In this document: piece after piece, positions 43,939 to 53,057 of the stretch
Layout of the letters: the number at the start of each line of letters is the position of its first letter
Numbering within the stretch: the stretch's first letter is position 1
Assembly (NCBI GenBank): GCA_018335695.1
Contig: JAGXRV010000089.1
Location: 1 to 64,000 of the forward strand
DNA length: 64,000 nucleotides
Direction of reading: 5' to 3'
From: Clostridium sp.
GTDB taxonomy: Bacteria; Bacillota; Dethiobacteria; Dethiobacterales; Dethiobacteraceae
Translations under genes and position numbers: made by a program
Notes under the pieces: generated by a model
What the model saw: the letters and a program-made list of their open reading frames with translations, nothing else
What the model was told of the DNA's origin: nothing
The model's database searches: none

Positions 43939-45447
43939 CTACTCTCCGGCATGTTTGATTCCTAAAATTTCCAGCTCTTTAGCCGATAATCCTACCCCGC
44001 GCAAAAGCAAGCGGTTTCCGCGGAATGAGCCGATATCGTAAATTCCGTTTAAGCCCATAACTTCTTTCATTTCATGGTGCCACGCCTCAATCAAATTACT
44101 TAAGCGCTCAACCGCCCACTCTACCTCCAGGCGTTTGCTGATAACAGGGTCATTCGTGGTTAATCCCCAAGCACATTTTCCGCTCTGACAACGTTGGCAG
44201 CCATAACAACCACAACTAACCAAAAAAGCAGTACCGATAGCCACGGCATCTGCACCAAGAGCGATTGCCTTCATAACATCCGCACTATTGGAGAAGCCGC
44301 CAGCTACCACCAAGGAGGCTTTATGCCTTATCCCTTCATCACGCAGGCGCTGGTCTACCGCAGCCAGTGCCAGCTCCGTCGGTATGCCTACATTGTCGCG
44401 GACGATTACTGGTGTAGCCCCTGTACCGGCACGGTAACCATCCAGGTAGACCATGTCGGCTCCCGCATGCACTACCCCCGTTGCAATAGAAGCCACGTTA
44501 TGAACAGCAGCAATTTTAACGCAAACCGGCTTATAGCCGCTTGCTTCCTTAACGGCATTAATGAGGAGGCGTAAGTCCTCTATGGAATAAATATCATGTT
44601 GGGGAGCAGGGGAAATGGCATCACTTCCTATTGGGATCATCCGAGTCCTGGAGACGCCGTCAAGCACTTTTTCTCCGGGAAGATGTCCACCGATTCCCGG
44701 CTTGGCGCCTTGTCCGATTTTGATCTGATAAGCACGTGCTTTTGTGAGATAATCGGGGTCAACACCAAATCGACCGGAAGCTATCTGCAAAACAGCACAA
44801 TCGCTATAATCGTTAAGCTCTTCGTGTAGACCGCCCTCACCGGAGTACCAAAGAATCCCTTTTTTTCTGGCTGTTATAGCAAAGGCTTTTTGAAGCCGTA
44901 AATTAATACTGCCATACGACATGGGTGCAAAGACCAGCGGCAGACTCAACCTGAGTAACTGATCTGCTTTAAGACCGTCGGCTTTTTTCAGGCTCGCCGG
45001 TTTTCTCCCTAAATAAGTTATAGTTTCCATCGGTTCTCTTTGTGGGTCAATTGCTGGATTTGTAACCTGACAAGCGTTAAACAAAATCCGCTCCCAGTAA
45101 GTGGGGATAGTTGTGCCGGCGCCAAATCCTGTAAGCGGTACCGCTCCGGAGGCTGACTGGAGATGTACATGCATGACGGCAGCTTCGTTCCAAATAGCGT
45201 GAGGATGCAGCGTAAGCGGCCGCTTCTCAATATATATTGCGCCGCGTGGACAGAAAACAGCACAACGTTGGCAGGCACCGCATGTCTTGCCGGTTGCTTG
45301 TGGTATTTTTTTATCCTTGCGCGAATCAAGACGAATTTCGTTAAAAGTACACTGGCTGGCACAGTCGCCGCAGCCGATGCATAAAGCTCTGTCAAATACC
45401 GGCCTATATAAAGAGCGTAGACCTGGCTGCTCCGGACGAATTTTCAT
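43939..45447 (-). CDS. Glutamate synthase FMN-domain subunit with ferredoxin module
   Basis: A 502-residue protein. Residues 20-75 carry two 4Fe-4S motifs (CIGCGDCASQC, CGACQRCAVFC). The rest is the FMN-binding glutamate synthase barrel (SYGSINLRLQKAF, GQGAKPGIGGHLPG, DGYRAGTGATP) with a cysteine cluster CGCYGCQRCQSGKC near residue 415. It makes glutamate from 2-oxoglutarate using ammonia from the amidotransferase subunit. This is the archaeal-type, split arrangement; the ferredoxin module suggests ferredoxin or a separate GltD-like partner as electron donor. The ATG overlaps the preceding stop (ATGA type). Confidence 0.9.
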   Translation of the reverse strand: MKIRPEQPGLRSLYRPVFDRALCIGCGDCASQCTFNEIRLDSRKDKKIPQATGKTCGACQRCAVFCPRGAIYIEKRPLTLHPHAIWNEAAVMHVHLQSASGAVPLTGFGAGTTIPTYWERILFNACQVTNPAIDPQREPMETITYLGRKPASLKKADGLKADQLLRLSLPLVFAPMSYGSINLRLQKAFAITARKKGILWYSGEGGLHEELNDYSDCAVLQIASGRFGVDPDYLTKARAYQIKIGQGAKPGIGGHLPGEKVLDGVSRTRMIPIGSDAISPAPQHDIYSIEDLRLLINAVKEASGYKPVCVKIAAVHNVASIATGVVHAGADMVYLDGYRAGTGATPVIVRDNVGIPTELALAAVDQRLRDEGIRHKASLVVAGGFSNSADVMKAIALGADAVAIGTAFLVSCGCYGCQRCQSGKCAWGLTTNDPVISKRLEVEWAVERLSNLIEAWHHEMKEVMGLNGIYDIGSFRGNRLLLRGVGLSAKELEILGIKHAGE

Positions 45448-46529
45448 GCCACCTCACCCTCCCTCGGCTCTAAATTGTCCCGATAAAGCGCTACCACAGG
45501 TTCGCCGGCACGAGGTGTAACGACCTGTCGTAAATCTTCTTGCATTTCGTACAAAGCCGACACCTCGCTGGCAAAATAAGTATAATTGTCCTGGATGGCA
45601 ACCGTCATTGGACGCAGCTTAGTGTTGTCCGTTAGGCTGAACATGCCGCCGGAAAAGGCTGCCAGCACGGCGAACGGCCCGTTTAACATGGCCTGCTCAT
45701 AAATGATTTTTAATAATTGCTGAGACTCTTTTTCTTCCCTGTCAGCCATTCGTTCTACAGTAGCCCAGTAGGGAGGAGCCAAAACGGAGGCAGCCTCCCG
45801 GATGCTAAGACCATGACGCCGAATGAGCAGGTCAAAAAGGTACGCTATCACTTCGCTGTCGGTTTGCAAATGGCAGTAATAGCCCTGCGATTCAAGATAA
45901 CGACGGTTAATCCCGTATGACGATATCTCGCCATTATGGATGATAGACCAATCCAGCGCGTTAAAAGGATGAGCACCGCCCCACCAGCCCGGTGTATTTG
46001 TAGGGAAGCGGTTGTGTGCAAGCCAAGAATGTCCCTGATAATTGTCTAACATAAAAAAATCATAGATGTCTGTAGGAGTTCCGACACCTTTAAATACTCC
46101 CATGTCCTTCCCGCTGGAAAATGCGTAGGCGCCGTGTACTTCTTTATTCATCTGCATCATCTTCTTCAATACATACTCATCTTCGCTCTCTTGTTTGCCG
46201 TAACAAAGAAGTGATGAATGAGCCGGTTTTACAAAAAACCGCTGGAAATATGGATGATCAATAATCACTTTATCCCAAACAGGTATTGGCTCCTGCTTTT
46301 GCACTGCAAACCAACGTCTGATAAACAAAGCTGCCTGATTAACCGCATCCTCTGAAGAAGCCATAATATGGATGGCATAAAGATCTTCATAGCCCGGATA
46401 AATACCATAAACCCCGTATCCCGCCCCTAAGCCGTTGCCACGTTCATTCTGCAAGACGATAGCTCTTTTTATTCGGCTACCGTTCTCCCTAATCTTGTCA
46501 AGATTAATTAAACCAGCAACACCACACAT
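45444..46529 (-). CDS. Glutamate synthase glutaminase (GATase type 2) subunit
   Basis: A 361-residue class II glutamine amidotransferase. The protein begins MCGVAG, so removal of Met exposes the catalytic Cys. Also seen are AHNRFPTNT, HNGEISSYG and TDSEVIAYL. It hydrolyses glutamine and passes ammonia to the FMN subunit. AAAGGAG precedes ATG 46529. First gene of the three-gene glutamate synthase run, 100 bases after dapL. Confidence 0.9.
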   Translation of the reverse strand: MCGVAGLINLDKIRENGSRIKRAIVLQNERGNGLGAGYGVYGIYPGYEDLYAIHIMASSEDAVNQAALFIRRWFAVQKQEPIPVWDKVIIDHPYFQRFFVKPAHSSLLCYGKQESEDEYVLKKMMQMNKEVHGAYAFSSGKDMGVFKGVGTPTDIYDFFMLDNYQGHSWLAHNRFPTNTPGWWGGAHPFNALDWSIIHNGEISSYGINRRYLESQGYYCHLQTDSEVIAYLFDLLIRRHGLSIREAASVLAPPYWATVERMADREEKESQQLLKIIYEQAMLNGPFAVLAAFSGGMFSLTDNTKLRPMTVAIQDNYTYFASEVSALYEMQEDLRQVVTPRAGEPVVALYRDNLEPREGEVA

Positions 46530-46629
46530 ATTTACAGCTCCTTTGCCCTTTAGCTTCTTTGGCTTAAGACCAAACTTCCATTATTTTAAAAAAATTAACG
46601 ATATACAACTTGACATCCTGAAAGTGCCT

Positions 46630-47811
46630 TTAACGACACGAAAGCGCCTTTCTAATCCGTGCCATTGCTTCGCTGATTCTGGCAGTCTCCACCGTCAGAG
46701 CCAGGCGAAAATAACCTTCGCCATACTCTCCGAAGCCTCTTCCCGGAGTAAGCACCACGCCGGTCTTCTCAAGAACATAACTGACAAATTCCACGGAAGT
46801 GGCAAAACCGGCAGGAAGCGGTGCCCAAATGTAAAAGGTGCCCAGCGGAGCCCGCACGTCAAACCCCATCTCAAGCAAAGCTGAAACAGCCGTATCACGC
46901 CTTTCCCGATAAAGGCGGCACATCTCTTTCCTAAAGAGCTCGGCTGACGGGCTGTTAAACGCTTCCGCACCGGTATGCTGGATAGCCTTAAATGTTCCGG
47001 AATCAATGTTGGTTTTGTAACGGTTCAATACCTCCACCACCGCGCTGCAGCCAACCGCGTAACCGATCCGCCAGCCCGTCATATTGAAAGTTTTCGAAAG
47101 CGAACCAAATTCAATGCCTATTTCTTTAGCTCCCGGTACCTCAAGAAAAGATGGCGGCAAATAGTCATCATAGTAGATTTCACTGTAGGACAAGTCATGG
47201 CAGACTATAATCTGCCGTTTCTTTGCAAACTCTACCACTTCGGCAAAAAACTCCGGTTTCGCAACCGACCCGGTAGGATTATTGGGATAGTTCAAAAACA
47301 TCAGTTTAGCACGGTCAGCAACGACCGAATCAACGGCAGATAGATCCGGCAGGAAATCATTTTTTTTCAGTAAAGGCATTCGGTATGTTTCTCCACCGGC
47401 AAACATCGTGCCAATGCCGTATACAGGATAACCGGGATCCGGTATTAGATTAATATCACCTGGATTTACAAAACAGGCGGAAATATGAGCGATGCCCTCC
47501 TTGGAGCCCAGTAATACACAAACCTCCCTCTGCGGGTCAAGCGTTACATTGTGACGGCGCAAATAATAATCGGCAACCGCTTGTTTGAACTCAAAAAGTC
47601 CCTCGTCAGGAGGGTAATTATGATTGCTCGGCTGTTGCACTTCGCTCGTCATGCGCCGCACAATATATTCGGGTGTAGGCATATCCGGGTCACCGATGCC
47701 TAGTCTGATAACATCTACTCCTCTTTCCTTTGCTTCTCTGACTTTTCTATCAATCTCCGCAAACAAATAACGAGGCAATTTACTGATTCGTTCAGCAGGT
47801 TGTATAAGCAA
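46630..47811 (-). CDS. dapL: LL-diaminopimelate aminotransferase
   Basis: A 393-residue fold-type I aminotransferase. It makes LL-diaminopimelate directly from tetrahydrodipicolinate for lysine and cell wall. Signatures: RLGIGDPDMPTP, LNYPNNPTG, the PLP lysine in GSLSKTFNMTGWRIG and the closing GEGYFRLALTVE. Its start overlaps the 3' end of dapF by 20 bases, so the pair is coupled. Confidence 0.92.
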   Translation of the reverse strand: MLIQPAERISKLPRYLFAEIDRKVREAKERGVDVIRLGIGDPDMPTPEYIVRRMTSEVQQPSNHNYPPDEGLFEFKQAVADYYLRRHNVTLDPQREVCVLLGSKEGIAHISACFVNPGDINLIPDPGYPVYGIGTMFAGGETYRMPLLKKNDFLPDLSAVDSVVADRAKLMFLNYPNNPTGSVAKPEFFAEVVEFAKKRQIIVCHDLSYSEIYYDDYLPPSFLEVPGAKEIGIEFGSLSKTFNMTGWRIGYAVGCSAVVEVLNRYKTNIDSGTFKAIQHTGAEAFNSPSAELFRKEMCRLYRERRDTAVSALLEMGFDVRAPLGTFYIWAPLPAGFATSVEFVSYVLEKTGVVLTPGRGFGEYGEGYFRLALTVETARISEAMARIRKALSCR

Positions 47812-48652
47812 TTTTCTTCATCTCCTCCCTCAATTCTCCGCTAAAAACCTCGCTGGCAGGTCCGCTCAGATACACATGACCGTCTTCCCGCCATTCCACA
47901 AGAAGCGCACCGCCCGGTAGGTGTATTTTTGCCCTGCGGCTTAAGGCTCCGTTTAATACGCCGGCCACCAATACGGCACAGGCACCGGAACCACATGCCA
48001 AAGTCTCTCCCACCCCTCGCTCGAAAACACGCACACGCACTTCCTCTGTTGAGAGTACTTCGGCAAACTCCACGTTAGTTTTCTTTGGAAAAAGCGGATG
48101 AGTTTCAATAGCGGAACCCCATTCAACAAGCGGTACTGTTTCTGGGTTATCGCTAAAGATAACGCAGTGCGGATTACCCATTGAAACAGCGGTAATTCTA
48201 AAATGCAGCCCGGCGACCGCCAACTCTTCATTGACCACCATTCTTGCCGGACCACTAACCGGTATAGCGGCACTCTCCAGTATCGGACTACCCATGTCAA
48301 CCTCAACGGCTGAAACCTGATCGCCTGTGAGTTCGAGGCGCAGCGTTTTAACGGCTTGCTGCATTTCCAGCCGAAAAACAGCTTCATTGACAAAACCACG
48401 CTCATAGAGATACTTACCGGCAACACGCAGCGCATTTCCGCACATTTCCGCTTCACTGCCGTCAGCATTAAAAATTCGCAACCGGTAAGCTGTCATCTCA
48501 CCTCTTTGTATTAAGGCCAACCCGTCAGCGCCGACGCCAAAGCGACGGTGGCAAAGTAGGCGAGCCATCTTTGGCCAGTTCATATTATCATCCGAGATGT
48601 TTTCAATAACCACAAAGTCATTGCCCAAGCCATGCATTTTTGTAAACCGCAT
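47792..48652 (-). CDS. dapF: Diaminopimelate epimerase
   Basis: A 286-residue DapF, converting LL- to meso-diaminopimelate. It starts MRFTKMHGLGNDFVVIE; the two catalytic cysteines are in AEMCGNALR (about residue 76) and ACGSGACA (about 225). ATG 48652 follows GGAGGTG. A longer open frame to 48799 runs through a terminator-like repeat and is not real protein. Confidence 0.95.
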   Translation of the reverse strand: MRFTKMHGLGNDFVVIENISDDNMNWPKMARLLCHRRFGVGADGLALIQRGEMTAYRLRIFNADGSEAEMCGNALRVAGKYLYERGFVNEAVFRLEMQQAVKTLRLELTGDQVSAVEVDMGSPILESAAIPVSGPARMVVNEELAVAGLHFRITAVSMGNPHCVIFSDNPETVPLVEWGSAIETHPLFPKKTNVEFAEVLSTEEVRVRVFERGVGETLACGSGACAVLVAGVLNGALSRRAKIHLPGGALLVEWREDGHVYLSGPASEVFSGELREEMKKIAYTTC

Positions 48653-48705
48653 TAAGCACACCTCCATCCAGCCGGTTAATATAGAATAACAACATTTCCT
48701 GGTGT

Positions 48706-48749
48706 AAAAAAGACGCTTCGTGCTTTCTATCAACTGACGCGTCTTTTTT
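48706..48749 (-). repeat. Dispersed terminator-like repeat, copy 2
   Basis: Read on the minus strand it is AAAAAAGACGC, a loop with GTCAGTTGATAGAAA, then GCGTCTTTTTT. Almost identical to 1608-1647 on the plus strand. It lies 54 bases before the dapF ATG, between glnA and dapF, and can act as a bidirectional terminator. Confidence 0.7.
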
Positions 48750-48750
48750 A

Positions 48751-48840
48751 TTCCGCTAGGGGCTGCCGCCCCTTCGGCGGGCCTGCCGGCCCTGAGCACC
48801 CCGCAAGAGTAAGGGGCACGCCCCTTACAAACCCCAACGC
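48751..48840. repeat. GC-rich palindromic intergenic segment
   Basis: Contains GGGGCTGCCGCCCC, GGCGGGCCTGCCGGCCC and TAAGGGGCACGCCCCTTA, three small palindromes in a row. No coding potential is supported; its composition differs sharply from the flanking genes and looks like a dispersed intergenic repeat. Confidence 0.5.
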
Positions 48841-48884
48841 ATAGGATCGTAGCTTCCCTGAACGATATAATTTCCTATGCTACG

Positions 48885-48927
48885 AAAAAGCGAGGAAACC
48901 AGCCTTTACAGACCAGGCATCCTCGCC
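48885..48927 (-). terminator. Terminator after glnA
   Basis: On the minus strand GCGAGGA...TCCTCGC with additional imperfect pairing inside, followed by TTTTT. Confidence 0.65.
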
Positions 48928-48949
48928 TGAAATCACAATCCCTTAAGGG

Positions 48950-50278
<1,329 letters not shown>

Positions 50279-50390
50279 TCTTCAACAACTCCTTATTTTC
50301 GTTTTTGTTTAACTCTCGACGATCTCACGATCATCAGTGTGACGATTTCTCGTCCGCGTATGCAAGATTTACCTGCATCACGTGTAAAAC

Positions 50391-50424
50391 AAAAAAACCC
50401 CCTTGAGAAGAAAATTTTTTTCTT
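50391..50424 (-). terminator. Intrinsic terminator inside the glnA leader
   Basis: Minus strand: GAAGAAAA-AAA-TTTTCTTC stem, with CCC/GGG pairing outside, followed by seven T residues. It would stop transcription about 110 bases before glnA unless prevented. Confidence 0.7.
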
Positions 50425-50466
50425 CCCGGGCGCCATTGCCTTTGCTTCATGTTTAGTTGTACATTC

Positions 50467-50502
50467 CTATTTAAGTCTGTTTAAATTCACTCTGGCGCTC
50501 AT
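50467..50502 (-). CDS. Possible 11-codon leader peptide in the glnA leader
   Basis: ATG 50502 to TAG 50467, peptide MSARVNLNRLK, preceded by GGGGGTGA at a good distance. It lies within the folded leader, so its translation could alter folding. It contains no run of glutamine codons, so classical amino-acid attenuation is not obvious. It may also be coincidence. Confidence 0.35.
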   Translation of the reverse strand: MSARVNLNRLK

Positions 50503-50607
50503 AAGTCACCCCCAGTAAACAAAAGACGCCTCCGCAAAGAACTAATCTCTGCTGTTGGCGCCGCTGCCCGGTACAACATTGTACCTTATGCCGTTTTTTT
50601 GATTATA

Positions 50608-50763
50608 AAACAAAGCAAAAGAATATGCAACAACAAATTTAGAAAATCAACCGGAGGGACGGTTCTCGTGGATTACTTTTGGAGGGAGAGAAGCCCAAGC
50701 GGGTTGAAAACCACCCCAGTGCTGCGCACCACCCCTCCAAGGGAGGGGAATTTGCGCTCTTGT
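50608..50763. other. Intergenic region upstream of glnA promoter, behind cysH
   Basis: No gene is supported. It holds the glnA -35 box and a GC-rich element (50710-50753) with CACCCCTCCAAGGGAGGGGAATT that matches the repeat at 1480-1523. No convincing terminator for cysH was seen. Confidence 0.5.
50710..50753. repeat. CACCCCTCC/GGAGGGG repeat, copy 2
   Basis: Palindromic core CCCCTCCAAGGGAGGGG next to GTGCTGCGCAC. The homologous element at 1480-1523 has CCCCTCCAGGGGAGGGG next to GCCCTTGCGGGC, so the outer hairpin differs in sequence while the core is kept. Confidence 0.6.
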
Positions 50764-51438
50764 CTAATCTTCTTTCATACTTACGGTATGGAGGCCGCAC
50801 TCCAGTTTACGCCCACCCCAACGTCCACTACGTGTATGCTCGCCTGCGGCTGGTTTAGCAGTGCAAGGTTCACAGCCGATGCTGGTATAGCCATCGCTGT
50901 AGAGTGTGACGATAGGGATATCGTTTGCGCTGAGGTAGGCGAAGACCTCAGCGGTAGTCCAGTCGTAAAGCGGGCTGACCTTTGTGAGCGTGCGGCCGTC
51001 CGGGAAACGGTGCGTTTCGAAAGGCTGGAGATTTGCGCGCGTTGGGCTCTGTTCGCGTCGGAGTCCAGTCAACCAGAGGTCGTATTTTTCGATGCCGCGC
51101 ATCAGGGGTTCGACTTTGCGCACGTGGCAGCAGCGGCTGGGGTCGGTTTCGTAGAGCTTGCCAAACTCTGCTTCCTGTGCCACGACCGACTGCTTCGCTT
51201 CTATGTTCACCAGATTAAGCTTCCACTCGTGAGCCAAGCGATCCCGGTATGCAATGAGCGAAGCAAAGTGATAGCCGGTTTCAAGGAACAAAACAGTGAT
51301 GCCGGGGAGTTGCCTGCGGACCAGGTCGAGGATCGCGACATCTTCAGCCTGGAACGAACAGGTCAAACAGGGCTTTTCGGAATTTATAAGCGCTTTGGCA
51401 ATAATTTCCCGTGCCGATTCAGCCGGATTAGATAACAT
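50764..51438 (-). CDS. cysH: Adenylyl-sulfate reductase (thioredoxin-type CysH)
   Basis: A 224-residue CysH. Two cysteine pairs (DPSRCCHVRK and GCEPC) bind a 4Fe-4S cluster, which marks the APS-reducing type; the catalytic Cys is in the closing ECGLH. It reduces APS to sulfite, so no APS kinase is needed and none is seen. The ATG overlaps the cysN stop by one base (TAATG). GC content is visibly higher than in glnA or ssuA. No sulfite reductase is in the window. Confidence 0.93.
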   Translation of the reverse strand: MLSNPAESAREIIAKALINSEKPCLTCSFQAEDVAILDLVRRQLPGITVLFLETGYHFASLIAYRDRLAHEWKLNLVNIEAKQSVVAQEAEFGKLYETDPSRCCHVRKVEPLMRGIEKYDLWLTGLRREQSPTRANLQPFETHRFPDGRTLTKVSPLYDWTTAEVFAYLSANDIPIVTLYSDGYTSIGCEPCTAKPAAGEHTRSGRWGGRKLECGLHTVSMKED

Positions 51439-53057
51439 TAGATTCCCTCCTCTTCCCCGAACGCGTGATGCGTGTCGAGGGTAATCTTGGCGCGGATTGC
51501 CATAATGGCTCCGCGCAGGTCCTTTTCTTCCACTACTACGTCAGGGGTACCCTCGTGATCGCCGAGAGTGAGAACGATAAGCCCAAGGCGGCGAAGTTCA
51601 GGCTGTTCCGTGCGAACAGTATGACGGTTTTCATTCAGCAGAATTCGCTCAATTGCATCAGCAAGCTCACTTGCTTTTGAAAGATCGATCCAAGCGCCGA
51701 GGTGACCGCGCAGGCGCAAGCGCTCTCCCGGTAAAAGCGGACCGCTCCCGGTTATGTTTTCGGACTCACTTTCGATTAGGCCGGCACCGAGCGTAATGTT
51801 CGAGATACGGTCAACTATAATGAAACCGCCTGTGGCGCGGTTCTCGCGGTAAGGATCGAAAAGCAAGGATTCTGCGGCTTCGATTTCGATAACACCGATT
51901 TCGTTTAATGAAAGCGAATTAGCGCCAAACATTTCGAGCCTCTCCACATCTAAGCGGTGGATGATGCGGGAGACGCGAGCCGAAACAATTCGTGGTCCTT
52001 GCTGAATCATGTATGTGCGGCCGGCAACAAGCGGCTCCTCACTCATCCAGACTACCGTGGCTTCGACTTTCTGAGCCTGAGATGCGACCTGAGAGGTGGC
52101 AACAATCATATCGCCGCGAGCAATGTCCCGCTCGTCTTCGAGCATAAGAATCACTGACATCGGCGCAAAGGCTTCCTCGAGGTCGCCGTCAAATGTGACG
52201 ATTCGTGTCACGCGGCTCTGCTGTCCGCCGGGGAGAACAGTAACATCATCGCCTACGGACAAACGGCCGCTGGCAACCTGCCCGGCGAAGCCGCGAAAAT
52301 CGGGGTCAGGGCGAATCACAGTCTGCACCGGGAAGCGAAACGGCAGGGTGGTGATGTCTACGCGTGGCCGAGCGTTCTCGAGAATCTCCAGCAGTGACGG
52401 ACCGTCGTACCAGGGGGTACGTTCGCTCTTTGTGACAACATTATCGCCGTCTAAGGCACTGACCGGAATGAAATGGATCTGAACACCATCCAGCAGCGAA
52501 AGCAAACTGTCTGCTTGTTTGCGGATCTCCTCGAATATCTGACGGCTAAACCCTATAAGATCCATCTTGTTAACGGCAAAAACGAGGGTGCGCACTCCCA
52601 GCAACCAGGAAATGAAGGCGTGACGTCTCGATTGCTCAAGAAAACGCTTGCGCGCATCAATCAAGATGACGGCGAGATCCGATGTAGATGCACCTGTAGC
52701 CATATTGCGTGTGTACTGCTCATGGCCAGGCGTGTCTGCTACGATGAACTTACGGCGAGTGGTGTTAAAGTAACGGTAGGCGACATCGATGGTGATCCCC
52801 TGTTCGCGCTCAGCCCGCAGGCCATCAGTGAGGAGCGAGAGGTCGAGGCCGCGAGCTGCGCGGTTCACTTTGCTCTTTTTTACATCGTCAAGATGATCAT
52901 CGAGCACGGCTTTAGTGTCGAACAGTAACCGGCCGATGAGGGTGCTTTTTCCGTCGTCAACACTTCCTGCGGTCGACATGCGAAGTAACGGCAATTCATC
53001 GCAGGAGGCGGTGAATTGGGCGAGGGTGACTGTTTTAGTCTGTGCGACAACGCTCAT
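51438..53057 (-). CDS. cysN: Sulfate adenylyltransferase subunit 1 (CysN)
   Basis: A 539-residue GTPase subunit of ATP sulfurylase with an elongation-factor-like layout. It has STAGSVDDGKSTLIGRLL (P-loop, residues 25-42), DTPGHEQYTRNM and NKMDLIGF. The C-terminus ends without a CysC kinase domain but has about 100 extra residues after the EF-Tu-like beta barrels. GTP hydrolysis drives APS formation by CysD. Its ATG overlaps the cysD stop (TGATG). Confidence 0.93.
   Translation of the reverse strand: MSVVAQTKTVTLAQFTASCDELPLLRMSTAGSVDDGKSTLIGRLLFDTKAVLDDHLDDVKKSKVNRAARGLDLSLLTDGLRAEREQGITIDVAYRYFNTTRRKFIVADTPGHEQYTRNMATGASTSDLAVILIDARKRFLEQSRRHAFISWLLGVRTLVFAVNKMDLIGFSRQIFEEIRKQADSLLSLLDGVQIHFIPVSALDGDNVVTKSERTPWYDGPSLLEILENARPRVDITTLPFRFPVQTVIRPDPDFRGFAGQVASGRLSVGDDVTVLPGGQQSRVTRIVTFDGDLEEAFAPMSVILMLEDERDIARGDMIVATSQVASQAQKVEATVVWMSEEPLVAGRTYMIQQGPRIVSARVSRIIHRLDVERLEMFGANSLSLNEIGVIEIEAAESLLFDPYRENRATGGFIIVDRISNITLGAGLIESESENITGSGPLLPGERLRLRGHLGAWIDLSKASELADAIERILLNENRHTVRTEQPELRRLGLIVLTLGDHEGTPDVVVEEKDLRGAIMAIRAKITLDTHHAFGEEEGI

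Larger units (their letters stand above)
50279..50607 (-). ncRNA. Candidate cis-regulatory leader RNA of glnA
   Basis: Minus-strand promoter: TTGCAT (50630-50625), 17-base spacer, TATAAT (50607-50602). The predicted transcript then forms: a GGTAC-AATGTT-GTACC hairpin (50585-50570); a long closing helix CCGGGC...GCGCC (50572-50557) with GGCGCCCGG (50434-50426); an inner helix CTTTGC (50539-50534) with GCAAAG (50446-50441); an ATTTAA-ACAGAC-TTAAAT hairpin (50486-50469); and a terminator (50424-50391). About 110 bases follow to glnA. The two hexaloops have A first and G fourth, as in ANTAR-type antitermination targets, but their spacing is not canonical. I do not recognise a known riboswitch class. 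Confidence 0.6.

Noticed and set aside
48653-48799. N-terminal extension of DapF
   Set aside because: The extension reads through a terminator-like repeat; GGAGGTG and family alignment support ATG 48652.
50279-50607. glnA leader as 6S RNA, T-box or glutamine riboswitch
   Set aside because: Rod-like 6S features, T-box sequence and the glnA riboswitch core are not present.
50599-51435. 278-codon plus-strand frame opposite cysH
   Set aside because: Long shadow frame in GC-rich DNA; cysH on the other strand has all catalytic motifs.
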